Shown: in pieces, positions 37,023 to 45,702 of the stretch
Layout of the letters: every line of letters begins with the position of its first letter
Numbering within the stretch: the first letter of the stretch is position 1
DNA from: Microbacterium sp. Leaf159
GTDB lineage: Bacteria > Actinomycetota > Actinomycetes > Actinomycetales > Microbacteriaceae
Assembly: GCF_001423615.1 (NCBI RefSeq)
Contig: NZ_LMOU01000001.1
Location: forward strand, 509,306-573,305
DNA length: 64,000 bases
Reading direction: 5' to 3'
The notes under the pieces: generated by a model
The model's database searches: none
Told to the model about the DNA's origin: nothing
The model's input: only the letters and a program-made list of their open reading frames with translations
Translations under genes and position numbers: made by a program

Positions 37023-37787
37023 TCACTCGGCGGAGAATGCGCTCACATCGCCCACGAGACGGGTGTTGTCGGCCGGCACGGCGTCGACCGCGGCACGAGC
37101 GACCTCGGCGGCGAACTCGGATACGTTGTAGAGCTTGCCTGCCGACTCGCGGCGTTCCGCGATGGCACCGGGGTTCGCGCGCTCGAGCAGCGTCGCGGTG
37201 ATTGTTCCCTCGATCATGTCGCCGGAGACGACGGTGAAGCCGATCCCCTTCTCGGCGAGGCCGGGGATGCGCTCACGGAGGGCATCCTCGCCCGCGCGCT
37301 TCGACAGCGCCACCGGCTCGTACTCGGGCATCGTGGGCGTCGTGCGGATGAAGTGCGCCTGGTGGCTGGTGACGAAGACCACGCGCGCATCGTCGCTGAG
37401 CAGAGGCGTGGCTGCGTCGAGCACGCTGAGCTGCGCGTCGCGGTTCAGAAGGAGTGCGTAGTCCTCGGCCATCCCCGACTCCATGCCGCCGGAGGCGTTG
37501 AGCACCAGCACGTCCAGACGACCGAACTCGGCCTTCACGGCGTCGAACATCTCGCCGACCGACGCCGGGTCGGTCAGATCCGCACCGACGACGAGCACGC
37601 GGCGTCCGAGCTCGCGCAGCTGCGTGGCGAGCTTCTCGGCACGAGGCGCCTTGTTCCGGAAGTTGATGACGACGTCAGCGCCGGCCTCAGCGAGGTAGCG
37701 GACCGTGTCGGCGCCGATGCCCCGGGACGAGCCGGTGACAAGGGCGACCTTGCCGTCGAGGGAACCTGCGGGAAGAACGTCGGTCAC
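37023..37787 (-). CDS. SDR-family protein with altered active site
   Basis: A 254-aa short-chain dehydrogenase/reductase. The cofactor motif TGSSRGIG is near residues 18-25 and the NASG motif (VLNASGGME) is intact, as is a Ser in VFVTSHQAH. The expected YxxxK is not in register: the lysine of LSKRAGEDA has Val four residues earlier, and the nearest Tyr is 7 residues before it. Classical oxidoreductase activity is therefore doubtful. GTG 37787 has AAGGAG at good spacing; a TAGTCT hexamer (37834-37839, minus) lies about 40 nt further up. Confidence 0.85.
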   Translation of the reverse strand: MTDVLPAGSLDGKVALVTGSSRGIGADTVRYLAEAGADVVINFRNKAPRAEKLATQLRELGRRVLVVGADLTDPASVGEMFDAVKAEFGRLDVLVLNASGGMESGMAEDYALLLNRDAQLSVLDAATPLLSDDARVVFVTSHQAHFIRTTPTMPEYEPVALSKRAGEDALRERIPGLAEKGIGFTVVSGDMIEGTITATLLERANPGAIAERRESAGKLYNVSEFAAEVARAAVDAVPADNTRLVGDVSAFSAE

Positions 37788-37833
37788 GGTGACTCCTTGA
37801 ATGCGCGGAACGCCGTGATCGCACGGCCGCTCC

Positions 37834-37839
37834 AGACTA
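37834..37839 (-). promoter_or_regulatory. Candidate -10 for the SDR gene
   Basis: TAGTCT on the minus strand, giving a leader of about 40 nt that contains AAGGAG. Confidence 0.4.
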
Positions 37840-37844
37840 CCAAG

Positions 37845-37862
37845 CGGGCGCTGCGGCGCCCG
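37845..37862. repeat. Inverted repeat between the SDR and NfeD promoters
   Basis: CGGGCGC-TGCG-GCGCCCG, a 7-bp stem in the 120-bp divergent region. It could be an operator or insulator; no protein is known. Confidence 0.3.
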
Positions 37863-37883
37863 AAGCGCGGCGAGACCGCGTGA

Positions 37884-37889
37884 TAGGTT
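37884..37889 (+). promoter_or_regulatory. -10 element of the NfeD-SPFH operon
   Basis: TAGGTT about 19 nt before ATG 37908, leaving AAAGGAGG as ribosome-binding site. Confidence 0.5.
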
Positions 37890-37907
37890 GACCGCAAAGG
37901 AGGCCGC

Positions 37908-38381
37908 ATGGACAACTTCCCCGTTTTCATCGAACTGGTCGAGAACTGGGCGTGGATCGGCTGGCTGGTCCTCATCGCGCTGTTCCTCGTGATCGAGATG
38001 CTCACCCTCGATTTCACGTTCCTGATGCTCAGTTTCGGCAGCACAGTGGGACTCGTGACGGATCTCGTCGGCCTCCCGGTCTGGGCGCAGGTCATCATCG
38101 CGGCGGTGGCCGCGGCTGCCTTCATCCTCTTCCTCCGTCCTCCTCTGCTCCGGCGCCTGCGGCGCGGCGAAGACCCCACCAAGTCGAACGTCGACGCTCT
38201 GCTCGATCTCCGGGGCATCGCCCTGCAGGACGTCACTCAGGTCTCCGGCCAGGTGAAGCTCAGCAACGGCGACACCTGGACCGCACGATCGGGCTCGGTC
38301 GTCGCCATCCCCCAGGGCTCCCCCGTCGCGATCACCGCGATCAACGGAGCCACCGCCATCGTCCGTCCCGTCAACGACTAG
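37908..38381 (+). CDS. NfeD-family membrane protein
   Basis: A 157-aa short-form NfeD. Two or three hydrophobic segments (WIGWLVLIALFLVIEMLTL; VWAQVIIAAVAAAAFILFL) are followed by a soluble OB-fold domain at about 95-155 (GQVKLSNGDTWTARSGS). NfeD proteins pair with SPFH/stomatin proteins in membrane microdomains and with a proteolytic partner in some species. Here the SPFH gene follows after 13 bp. AAAGGAGG precedes the ATG. Confidence 0.92.
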   Translation: MDNFPVFIELVENWAWIGWLVLIALFLVIEMLTLDFTFLMLSFGSTVGLVTDLVGLPVWAQVIIAAVAAAAFILFLRPPLLRRLRRGEDPTKSNVDALLDLRGIALQDVTQVSGQVKLSNGDTWTARSGSVVAIPQGSPVAITAINGATAIVRPVND

Positions 38382-38394
38382 GTAGGAGAGTTCC

Positions 38395-39321
38395 GTGAAC
38401 GATTCCTCGTTCATCCCGACCGCGATCCTGTGGATCCTCGTGATCGCGATCATCATCTTCGTGGTGGTCACACTGGCGCGAGCCATCCGCATCATTCCGC
38501 AGGCGACAGCCGGCGTGGTCGAGCGGCTCGGCCGCTATCACAAGACCCTCATGCCCGGTCTCAACATCCTGGTGCCGTTCATCGACCGGCTCCGTCCGCT
38601 CATCGACATGCGCGAGCAGGTCGTCTCGTTCCCGCCGCAGCCCGTCATCACCGAGGACAACCTCGTCGTCTCGATCGACACGGTGGTGTACTTCCAGGTG
38701 ACGGATGCCCGCGCCGCGACGTACGAGATCGCGAACTACCTCGGTGCCGTCGAGCAGCTCACCACAACCACGCTCCGTAACGTCGTCGGTGGCCTGAACC
38801 TCGAAGAGGCGCTGACCAGCCGCGACAACATCAACGGGCAGCTCCGTGTCGTGCTCGACGAGGCGACCGGCAAGTGGGGCATCCGCGTGGGCCGTGTAGA
38901 GCTGAAGGCGATCGACCCGCCCATCTCCATTCAGGACTCGATGGAGAAGCAGATGCGCGCAGAGCGTGACCGTCGTGCCGCCATCCTCACGGCAGAGGGC
39001 ACGAAGCAGTCCGCGATCCTCGAGGCCGAGGGCGCGCGTCAGGCCGAGATCCTTCGCGCCGAGGGTGACAAGCAGGCCGCGGTGCTTCGCGCGCAGGGTG
39101 AGGCCGAGGCGATCCAGAACGTCTTCACCGCCATCCATCAGGGTGAGCCGGACGACAAGCTGCTCGCCTACCAGTACCTCCAGATGCTGCCGAAGATCAG
39201 CGAAGGACAGTCGAACAAGCTCTGGATCATCCCGAGCGAGTTGACCGAGGCGCTCAAGGGAATCGGCAGTGCCTTCACGCCGAAGCCCGGGCAGCCTCCG
39301 ACGAACTATCCGGGCGCGTGA
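38395..39321 (+). CDS. SPFH-domain/stomatin-like (band 7) protein
   Basis: A 308-aa membrane-anchored scaffold. One N-terminal membrane segment (about 10-28) is followed by the SPFH domain at about 30-190 (GVVERLGRYHKTLMPGLNIL; EDNLVVSIDTVVYFQVTD). A helical coiled region rich in Ala/Glu/Arg follows at about 195-245, with repeats like AEGTKQSAILEAEGARQ and AEGDKQAAVLRAQGEAE. It is thought to organise membrane domains with NfeD. GTG 38395 has AGGAGAG upstream; its stop overlaps the next start (GTGA). Confidence 0.93.
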   Translation: MNDSSFIPTAILWILVIAIIIFVVVTLARAIRIIPQATAGVVERLGRYHKTLMPGLNILVPFIDRLRPLIDMREQVVSFPPQPVITEDNLVVSIDTVVYFQVTDARAATYEIANYLGAVEQLTTTTLRNVVGGLNLEEALTSRDNINGQLRVVLDEATGKWGIRVGRVELKAIDPPISIQDSMEKQMRAERDRRAAILTAEGTKQSAILEAEGARQAEILRAEGDKQAAVLRAQGEAEAIQNVFTAIHQGEPDDKLLAYQYLQMLPKISEGQSNKLWIIPSELTEALKGIGSAFTPKPGQPPTNYPGA

Positions 39322-40091
39322 CGCACCCGTACTTCGAGAAGGCGCGACACCCCCGAGTCCTCGCTCACCGCGGTCTGGTCACCGCGGCGGGCGGGGACTC
39401 CGGTGTGTGGGAGAACTCCGCAGCCGCCTTCGCCGCCGCGCATGCGGCCGGTGCCGAGTACATCGAGACGGACTGCCAGGTCACGGCCGACGGCGACGTC
39501 GTGCTCTTCCACGACGAGACCCTCGAGCGACTCACCGGCGACCCTCGGGCGATCCGCGAGGTGCGCACTCGCGATCTCGCGCGCATCTTCGCCGACCACG
39601 GCGGGCTGCTCACGGTCGCGGAAGCGCTGTCGTCCTTTCCGACCTCTCGCTTCAACATCGACGTCAAGACCGCGCAGGCGCCGGACCTCATCGGTCCGCT
39701 TCTCGTCGAACACACGCACCGCGTCCTCGTGACCAGCTTTTCCGACGCCAACCGTCGCGCCGCGATCGCCTCGACGCTGCGCGCCGGTGCGGCCCTGCGC
39801 CCGGCAACATCCGGCGGCAGCCGCACGATCGCCGCGCTCCGCTCGCTCTCCGCGCTCCGGCTCTCCCCCACCCGGGTGCTGCGGGACATCGACGCGCTGC
39901 AGATCCCGGAGCGGCATTCGAGGCTCAGGATCCTCACGCCAGCCCTGCTCCGGGCTGCGCACCGGCATGGGGTCGAGGTCCACGTCTGGACGGTCAACGA
40001 TGCCGATGACATGCGTCGGCTGGTCGCCTGCGGTGTGGACGGGATCGTTTCGGACCGCGCGGACCTCGCTCTGGCCGTTCTCGCGCGCTGA
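39318..40091 (+). CDS. Glycerophosphodiester phosphodiesterase family protein
   Basis: A 257-aa GDPD-fold TIM barrel that would cleave glycerophosphodiesters to glycerol-3-phosphate and an alcohol. Catalytic-site residues are visible: His17-Arg18 (LAHRG), Glu in ENSAAAF, Glu/Asp in IETDCQ, and His/Asp in FHDETLERLTG. The barrel continues with FNIDVK and ends VHVWTVNDADDM with the conserved Trp-Thr-Val-Asn. No signal peptide, so it is likely cytoplasmic. It overlaps the SPFH stop by 4 nt, suggesting membrane-lipid housekeeping together with that operon. Confidence 0.92.
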   Translation: MTHPYFEKARHPRVLAHRGLVTAAGGDSGVWENSAAAFAAAHAAGAEYIETDCQVTADGDVVLFHDETLERLTGDPRAIREVRTRDLARIFADHGGLLTVAEALSSFPTSRFNIDVKTAQAPDLIGPLLVEHTHRVLVTSFSDANRRAAIASTLRAGAALRPATSGGSRTIAALRSLSALRLSPTRVLRDIDALQIPERHSRLRILTPALLRAAHRHGVEVHVWTVNDADDMRRLVACGVDGIVSDRADLALAVLAR

Positions 40092-40161
40092 GCGCGCCAC
40101 GCCGCCATTACGCTCTCGCGCTGGGATTCCGCTGTGAAAAGCACCGAGAATCCGGCTGCGT

Positions 40162-40187
40162 GGATGAAGCGCACAGGCTGGAGCGTT
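40162..40187 (+). promoter_or_regulatory. Possible sigma-R/sigma-H-like promoter of rbpA
   Basis: GGATG, an 18-nt spacer, then GTT, 30 nt before ATG 40217. It resembles the GGAAT-N18-GTT pattern of redox-stress sigma factors that drive rbpA in Streptomyces, with mismatches. A housekeeping -10 could instead be in TTATACCT. Confidence 0.3.
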
Positions 40188-40216
40188 ATACCTGACAGCG
40201 ACGAGAGGACCACACA

Positions 40217-40600
40217 ATGGCAGATCGCAGCCTACGCGGCATCCGACTCGGCGCCCAGAGCCTACAGAGCGAAGAGGGCGTCGTTTTCATGGAGCGCCGT
40301 GAAACCACCTACACCTGTGACGCCTGCGGCCATGTCACGAACCTGATGTTCGCGGCGGACGCCGAACCGCCTCAGACCTGGGAATGCCGCGCCTGTGGCG
40401 CTGACGCCCGTCTGAACGTCGACGGCCAGGCCGTCACGCTCGACGCGAGCGACGAGAAGGCCGCACGCACGCACTGGGACATGCTGATGGAGCGCCGCAC
40501 ACGCGCCGAGCTCGAGGAGCTCCTCGAAGAGCGTCTCGCGTTCATCCGTGCACGCCGCGGAGCCGGCGAAGACCCGACCCGCGAGAAGATCGGCGCCTAG
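40217..40600 (+). CDS. rbpA: RNA polymerase-binding protein RbpA
   Basis: Actinobacteria-specific factor that binds core polymerase and the principal sigma factor and stabilises open complexes. It is 127 aa. The N-terminal tail contains GIRLGAQSLQSEEGVVF, and the zinc-ribbon core has Cys34, Cys37, Cys57 and Cys60. The C-terminal sigma-interaction domain is at about 80-115 (THWDMLMERRTRAELEELL). The ATG is followed by the basic ADRSLRG start typical of the family. Its TAG stop overlaps the convergent lnt stop in CTAG. Confidence 0.97.
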   Translation: MADRSLRGIRLGAQSLQSEEGVVFMERRETTYTCDACGHVTNLMFAADAEPPQTWECRACGADARLNVDGQAVTLDASDEKAARTHWDMLMERRTRAELEELLEERLAFIRARRGAGEDPTREKIGA

Positions 40601-42120
40601 CGCCTCCTGGCGCGCAGCCACCCGAAGGCCAGCGCGCCCAGCCCGCCCCACAGCAGAATCTGCTGGATCCAGGGGCCGAGAACCACTCCCGCTGTGAGGC
40701 CGGAGCGCAGCTCGACATCCTCGAGCAGCGCTCCGGCCTTTCCCGCATCCAGGCTCGCGACGGTGGAACCGTCGGGGCGGATGATCTGGCTGGTGCCCAC
40801 GGTCGAGATGTTGACCACGCTGCGGCCCGTCTCGATGGCGCGCATGCGAGCGAAAGACAGCTGCTGAAGGTTCTCGTCGGTGCCGCGGAAGTCGGCGTTG
40901 TTCGTCTGGAGCACGAGCACCTCGGCACCGGCACCGAGCCCCTCATTGATCACGTCGTCGTAGATCACGTCGAAGCAGATGGCGAGTCCCACCTTCACGC
41001 CGTCGACATCGACCACCGGAGGGTTCGATCCCGGGGTGTACTCGCGCTGGATGAGGCCGATCAGATCAGGGGCGAGAGCGTTGAAGAAGGCTCGGTCCGG
41101 CACGTACTCACCGAAGGGGACGGGGTGCCGCTTGTCGTGGATCTGCTCGGCGGTCCCCTCTTCTGTCCAGAGCAGGGACGTGTTGTAGTAAAGCCCGTCG
41201 CGCTCCGTCGCGGCGTTCGCGAGCAGAGGCGCACCCATGCGCGTCGCGACCAGAGTCATGCGCCGAGCGAGTGCGTCGGACTGGAACGGGTCGTAGTCGA
41301 GTGACCCTTCCGGCCACACCACGAGATCCGCGTCCTCTCCGTACAGCGGCGCTGTCGCATCGGTCTGCGCCTGCACGATGGAGTACTGCTCGCGCTCGTC
41401 GAAGTAGCCGCTCGGGCCGTTGCCCTGCACGGCGGCGATGCGCATCGACCCGCTGGCGGTCGTCGGGAAGAGTGGAGTGACGAGGAGCACGATCGTCACG
41501 AGCACCGGGGTGATCAGTGCGGTCGGGCGTCTCCACTCCCGCATGCGCACGATCTCGATCATCGAAGCGACGAGGAACACCATCAGGAAGCTGAGCCCGC
41601 TCACGCCGATCCAGGAGGTGACCGGCGCTAGCGGACTCTCCGCCTGGGTCATGCCGAGGCGAGCCCAGGGGAAGCCGCCGTAGGGCCAGGACCCCACGAA
41701 GAGTTCGCGCCCCACCCAGAGGGCCGCGACCACCGCGGGGAGCAGCAGAAGCCGCGCCCAGCGACCGGAGAACGCCTTCGGGATCCACCGGTACGCGAGG
41801 GTGATGAGGATGAGCGCCAGCGCCGTGAGCGCTCCTTCGAGGATGCTCAGCGCGGCCCACGGCACGGGGCCGAGGTAGCGGGAGGTCCACGACACGAGAA
41901 GAGCGAAGAAGAGGATGCCGTAGACAGCGCCCACCAGCAGCGCTCCCCCGGCCCGGCGGCCGATCAGTGCGATGAGCAGCAGCGCTGTCGAGGGGAACGC
42001 GAGAGCCCATACCGCGGCGTCCGGATACGAGAGGTCCATCAGGAGCGCGGCCATCGCCGCTGCGGGAAGAGCGAGCGAGAGCGGCAGAAGAGGGCGCTGT
42101 CGCGCGCGAGGTTCAGACAT
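40597..42120 (-). CDS. lnt: Apolipoprotein N-acyltransferase
   Basis: Membrane enzyme of the nitrilase superfamily that N-acylates the lipobox Cys of diacylglyceryl-lipoproteins, after Lgt and signal peptidase II. It is 507 aa. Hydrophobic segments fill residues 10-225, then a periplasmic nitrilase domain with catalytic Glu271 (VVWPEGS), Lys330 (DKRHPVPFGEY) and Cys382 (AICFDVIYDD), then a last membrane span. ATG 42120 fits the family start. It ends a run of minus-strand genes behind helY (11-bp gap) and shares its stop with rbpA. Confidence 0.95.
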   Translation of the reverse strand: MSEPRARQRPLLPLSLALPAAAMAALLMDLSYPDAAVWALAFPSTALLLIALIGRRAGGALLVGAVYGILFFALLVSWTSRYLGPVPWAALSILEGALTALALILITLAYRWIPKAFSGRWARLLLLPAVVAALWVGRELFVGSWPYGGFPWARLGMTQAESPLAPVTSWIGVSGLSFLMVFLVASMIEIVRMREWRRPTALITPVLVTIVLLVTPLFPTTASGSMRIAAVQGNGPSGYFDEREQYSIVQAQTDATAPLYGEDADLVVWPEGSLDYDPFQSDALARRMTLVATRMGAPLLANAATERDGLYYNTSLLWTEEGTAEQIHDKRHPVPFGEYVPDRAFFNALAPDLIGLIQREYTPGSNPPVVDVDGVKVGLAICFDVIYDDVINEGLGAGAEVLVLQTNNADFRGTDENLQQLSFARMRAIETGRSVVNISTVGTSQIIRPDGSTVASLDAGKAGALLEDVELRSGLTAGVVLGPWIQQILLWGGLGALAFGWLRARRR

Positions 42121-42131
42121 CCGTCCTATTC

Positions 42132-44609
42132 TCACATCGACGAATAGGCGACGATGCCACGGCGCACGCCGTCGAGCGCCACTCGCGCGTTGCGAGCGAG
42201 TGCGCCGTCTTCTGCGACGATCGACAGTTGGTCGAGCAGATCGATGGTCTGCTTCGCCCAGCGGACGAAGTCCCCCGCCGCCATGTCGGCATCGATCAGG
42301 ACGCGATCGAGCATGCCGCCGCGCGCCCACGAGTGCATTGCGCCCGCAAGGCCGGCCGCGAGCGGCTCGCTGCCGGGCAGATGATGATCCTTCTCGAGGT
42401 CGTCGAGCTCCGCCCACAGCGTCGTGGTCTTCTCGTACGCGGCTCGGAACGCACCGCGAGGCAGGTCCCTCTCCCCCGAGTTCGCCTCGTCCCTGCGCGG
42501 TTCGTACACGAGGCAGCAGGCCATGGCGGCGAGTGAGGGCGCGTCGAGACCGTTCCAGAGTCCCTGTCGCAGCGACTCGGCGACCAGCAGGTCGCGTTCG
42601 CCGTAGATCCTGCGCATCGTGCGCCCGGCATCCGTGAGCGTAGTCACGTCATCGCCGTCGCGGTGCAGATAGTCGAGCGTCTCGAGCACCTCGACCACAC
42701 GGTCGAAGACTCGCGCGACCGTTCCTGTCCTGGTCTCGATCTGGCGGCGGATGCGGTCGTTCTGACGCTTGAGCTTCCAGTACCGTTCCGCCCAGCGCGC
42801 ATGCGCCTCGCGATCGGGGCACCGATGGCATCCGTGCCGCTGCATGCGGGTGCGCAGACTCTGGATCTGCTTCATCCGCTTGTCCCGCGAGACTCGGGGA
42901 GCATTAGAATCCTGACGGTTCTTCTTCTCGAGGTCGCTGAGCTCCCGTCGGATCGCCGCATAGTCGAGGAAATCGCCGTGATCGCAGACCATGGCCGCCT
43001 TGTAGCCCTCGAGAGACTCCTCGGCCTCTCGCACCTGGCGTGCGAGTCCCACGACGGCGCGGTCTGCCTGGAACTGCGCGAAAGACGACTCGAGCACCTC
43101 ACGGGCGCGCGCCTTGCCGAACAGATCGATCAGGTTCACGGCCATGTTGTATGTCGGCCGGAAGCTGGAGTTCAGCGGATAGGTGCGTCGCGAGGCGAGT
43201 GCGGCGACAGCCTGCGGATCCATCCCCTCGGTCCACTGGACGACCGCGTGCCCCTCGACGTCGATGCCGCGGCGGCCCGCGCGGCCGGTGAGCTGCGTGT
43301 ACTCGCCGGAGGTGATCGCGACTCGCGCCTCGCCGTTGAACTTCTCCATCTTCTCGAGCACGACCGTGCGCGCGGGCATGTTGATGCCGAGCGCCAAGGT
43401 CTCGGTCGCGAAGACGACCTTGACGAGCTTGCGCTTGTAGAGCTCCTCGACGACCTCCTTGAAGGCCGGCAGGAGGCCCGCGTGGTGGGCGGCGACGCCC
43501 CGTTCGAGGTTCTCCAGCCAGTCCCAGTATCCGAGCACGCCGAGGTCCTCGTCCTGCAGCGAGCGGGTGCGATCCTCGACGATCGCGCGGATCTCGGCCT
43601 TCTCCTCGGTCGTCGTGAGCCGTACCCCCGACCGCCGCACCTGCTGGACAGCCGCATCGCAGCCGACGCGACTGAAGATGAAGAAGATCGCCGGAAGAAG
43701 GTTGGAGCGTTCGAGCAACCGGATGACGTCCGGTCGATCCATGCGTTCGATCCGCCGCACGTTCGAGGCGCGCACAGGGCGCCGCCCGCCCCGCGGCGGG
43801 CGCTGAGCCTGCCGTCCGGCATGGCGATTGCTGCGGTACGACTGCGCCTCACGATTGTTCTCGTAGTTCGAGCCCGTGAACGAGCGGATGCGCATCAGCT
43901 CCTGGTTGACCTGCGCTGTGGCGATGCCCGCGCGGTCGTCGAACAGCGGCAGCAGGTCGTCGCGCACCAGCACATGCTGTTCCAGCGGAACAGGGCGGAT
44001 CTCCGAGACGATCACTTCGGTGTCACCTCGCACGGTGTCGAGCCAGTCGCCGAACTCCTCGGCGTTCGACACGGTGGCGCTCAGCGACACCAGACGCACA
44101 TGTTGCGGGAGGTGGATGATCACCTCTTCCCACACCGCGCCGCGGAAGCGATCAGCGAGGTAGTGGACCTCGTCCATCACGACGTATCGGAGATCTCGCA
44201 GCGCGGCCGAGTCCGCGTAGATCATGTTGCGCAGCACTTCGGTCGTCATGACGACGATCCGTGCGTTGCCGTTGATGTTCGTGTCGCCGGTGAGCAGGCC
44301 CACCTCGTCCGGGCCGTACACGTCGACCAGCTCGCGGAACTTCTGGTTCGACAGCGCCTTCATCGGCGTCGTGTAGAACGCCTTGTCGCTGGGGGTCTGC
44401 ATAGCGAGGTTGATCGCGAACTCTCCGACGATCGTCTTCCCCGCACCGGTGGGAGCGGCGACGAGCACGCTGCTTCCGTCTTCGAGCGCGTGACAGCCCT
44501 CGATCTGGAAGGGGTCGAGCGCGAACTTCTGTCTTGCGGCGAAGGCGACCGTCGCCGGGTGTCCTGCCGCCTCGCGCGCCGCGGCGTATCGCTCGGAGGG
44601 CGAGGTCAT
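42132..44609 (-). CDS. helY: DEAD/DEAH-box Ski2-like helicase
   Basis: An 825-aa superfamily 2 helicase of the Ski2/Mtr4 group; HelY of mycobacteria is the matching family, with a presumed RNA-related role. Walker A is APTGAGKT with Lys58 and Thr59. Motif II is DEVH (146-149), motif III SLSATVSN, and motif VI QLTGRAGRRGID. A basic linker rich in Arg lies near 245-290, and the C-terminal helical domain follows. Its ATG overlaps the tatC stop by 4 nt. The order pafB-pafC-tatA-tatC-helY is that of M. tuberculosis. Confidence 0.92.
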   Translation of the reverse strand: MTSPSERYAAAREAAGHPATVAFAARQKFALDPFQIEGCHALEDGSSVLVAAPTGAGKTIVGEFAINLAMQTPSDKAFYTTPMKALSNQKFRELVDVYGPDEVGLLTGDTNINGNARIVVMTTEVLRNMIYADSAALRDLRYVVMDEVHYLADRFRGAVWEEVIIHLPQHVRLVSLSATVSNAEEFGDWLDTVRGDTEVIVSEIRPVPLEQHVLVRDDLLPLFDDRAGIATAQVNQELMRIRSFTGSNYENNREAQSYRSNRHAGRQAQRPPRGGRRPVRASNVRRIERMDRPDVIRLLERSNLLPAIFFIFSRVGCDAAVQQVRRSGVRLTTTEEKAEIRAIVEDRTRSLQDEDLGVLGYWDWLENLERGVAAHHAGLLPAFKEVVEELYKRKLVKVVFATETLALGINMPARTVVLEKMEKFNGEARVAITSGEYTQLTGRAGRRGIDVEGHAVVQWTEGMDPQAVAALASRRTYPLNSSFRPTYNMAVNLIDLFGKARAREVLESSFAQFQADRAVVGLARQVREAEESLEGYKAAMVCDHGDFLDYAAIRRELSDLEKKNRQDSNAPRVSRDKRMKQIQSLRTRMQRHGCHRCPDREAHARWAERYWKLKRQNDRIRRQIETRTGTVARVFDRVVEVLETLDYLHRDGDDVTTLTDAGRTMRRIYGERDLLVAESLRQGLWNGLDAPSLAAMACCLVYEPRRDEANSGERDLPRGAFRAAYEKTTTLWAELDDLEKDHHLPGSEPLAAGLAGAMHSWARGGMLDRVLIDADMAAGDFVRWAKQTIDLLDQLSIVAEDGALARNARVALDGVRRGIVAYSSM

Positions 44610-45415
44610 GCGGTCACGGGCTCGATGCCCGCTGCCTTGTCGCGCTTGCGCTTACGTCGATCGAAGAGCATCGAGATGAAGGTCGCGGCGAAGTACAGCA
44701 CGATCATGGATCCCATCAGCAGCAGCATCGAGAAGACATCAGCGGGCGGTGTGGTGACCGCCGCGAAGATCGTGCAGACCAGGATCGCGACCCGCCACCC
44801 CTTGAGGATGTCGCGCCCGGAGACGATCCCCGCGACGTTCAACGCGACGAGGAAGACCGGGAGCACGAAGGCGATTCCGAGCACCAGCAGGAACTTGAAC
44901 ACGAAGTCGTAGTACGTCGAATAGTCGAAGAACTGCGCCATCCCCTTCGGCACGAAGCCCGCCATGATCTCGATGACATGCGGGAGCACGAAGAACGCGA
45001 CCGTGCAGCCACCGAAGAACAGCGGAATGGCCGCCCCGAGGAATCCCCACGTGTATTGGGTCTCCTTCTTCGTGAGGCCGGGCATCACGAAGGCCCACAC
45101 CTGCCAGAGCCATACAGGCGCTGAGAGCAGCAGGCCGATGGCGAAAGCGATCCGCATGCGCAGATCGAATCCGCTCGTGACGGTAGTGAAGTTGAGACCC
45201 GTGTACTCACGCCCGGCTTCGGCGGCGATCGTGCGGATCGGCACCGAGAGGAGCTCGATGATCGGCTCCGTCACGATGAACGCGATGATCATCCCGACCA
45301 CGAGTGCGCCCGCAGCGATGAAGAGCCGCTTGCGCAGCTCGACCAGGTGGGCGCCGAGCGACATCCTCCTGTCGCGGCCGGGGGCCTCCTGGTCGGCGGA
45401 TTCGAGAGCCGACAC
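44606..45415 (-). CDS. tatC: Sec-independent protein translocase, TatC
   Basis: Signal-peptide-binding core of the twin-arginine translocon. It is 269 aa with six membrane segments. The N-terminal cytoplasmic signature MSLGAHLVELRKRLF is near 18-32, and the first periplasmic loop contains PIIELLSVPIRTI. The loop LLSAPVWLWQVWAFVMPGLTKKE is the conserved middle part. The C-terminus is basic (RRKRKRDK). GTG 45415 lies 3 nt after the tatA stop; Met18 (45364) is an alternative start. Confidence 0.96.
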   Translation of the reverse strand: MSALESADQEAPGRDRRMSLGAHLVELRKRLFIAAGALVVGMIIAFIVTEPIIELLSVPIRTIAAEAGREYTGLNFTTVTSGFDLRMRIAFAIGLLLSAPVWLWQVWAFVMPGLTKKETQYTWGFLGAAIPLFFGGCTVAFFVLPHVIEIMAGFVPKGMAQFFDYSTYYDFVFKFLLVLGIAFVLPVFLVALNVAGIVSGRDILKGWRVAILVCTIFAAVTTPPADVFSMLLLMGSMIVLYFAATFISMLFDRRKRKRDKAAGIEPVTA

Positions 45416-45418
45416 GGA

Positions 45419-45676
45419 CTATGCGGATCGAGGAGGCTGACCCGGATCCGTGTCGCGGGCTGTCACCGAGGTGTCCGCGACAGAAGCCGTGGGCGTCGGA
45501 GCGCCCGGCTCTGCGGCGTCACTCGCGTCTTCGTTCTTCATCGCCTTCATCTCGCCCTTGAACACCCGGGCAGACTGACCGAGGCTCTTCGCCAATGCCG
45601 GCAGCTTCGCCGCACCGAAAAGCAGCAGGATGACGGCGAGGATGATCAGCAGATGTGGCCAACCGAAAGCGCCCAT
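45419..45676 (-). CDS. tatA: Sec-independent protein translocase, TatA/E
   Basis: Pore-forming Tat subunit, 85 aa. One N-terminal membrane helix (WPHLLIILAVILLLFGAAKLP), the hinge FGAAKLP, then an amphipathic helix (ALAKSLGQSARVFKGEM), then an acidic, Thr/Pro-rich tail. ATG 45676 has AAGGAG seven nt upstream; the longer frame to 45760 is not supported. The gene sits between pafC (26-bp gap) and tatC (3-bp gap). Confidence 0.95.
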   Translation of the reverse strand: MGAFGWPHLLIILAVILLLFGAAKLPALAKSLGQSARVFKGEMKAMKNEDASDAAEPGAPTPTASVADTSVTARDTDPGQPPRSA

Positions 45677-45702
45677 GATTCTCCTTCGTCGTTTGTAGAA
45701 GT

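Noticed and set aside
42663..44912. 749-codon plus-strand open frame opposite helY
   Set aside because: Composition typical of antisense reading; helY has all helicase motifs.
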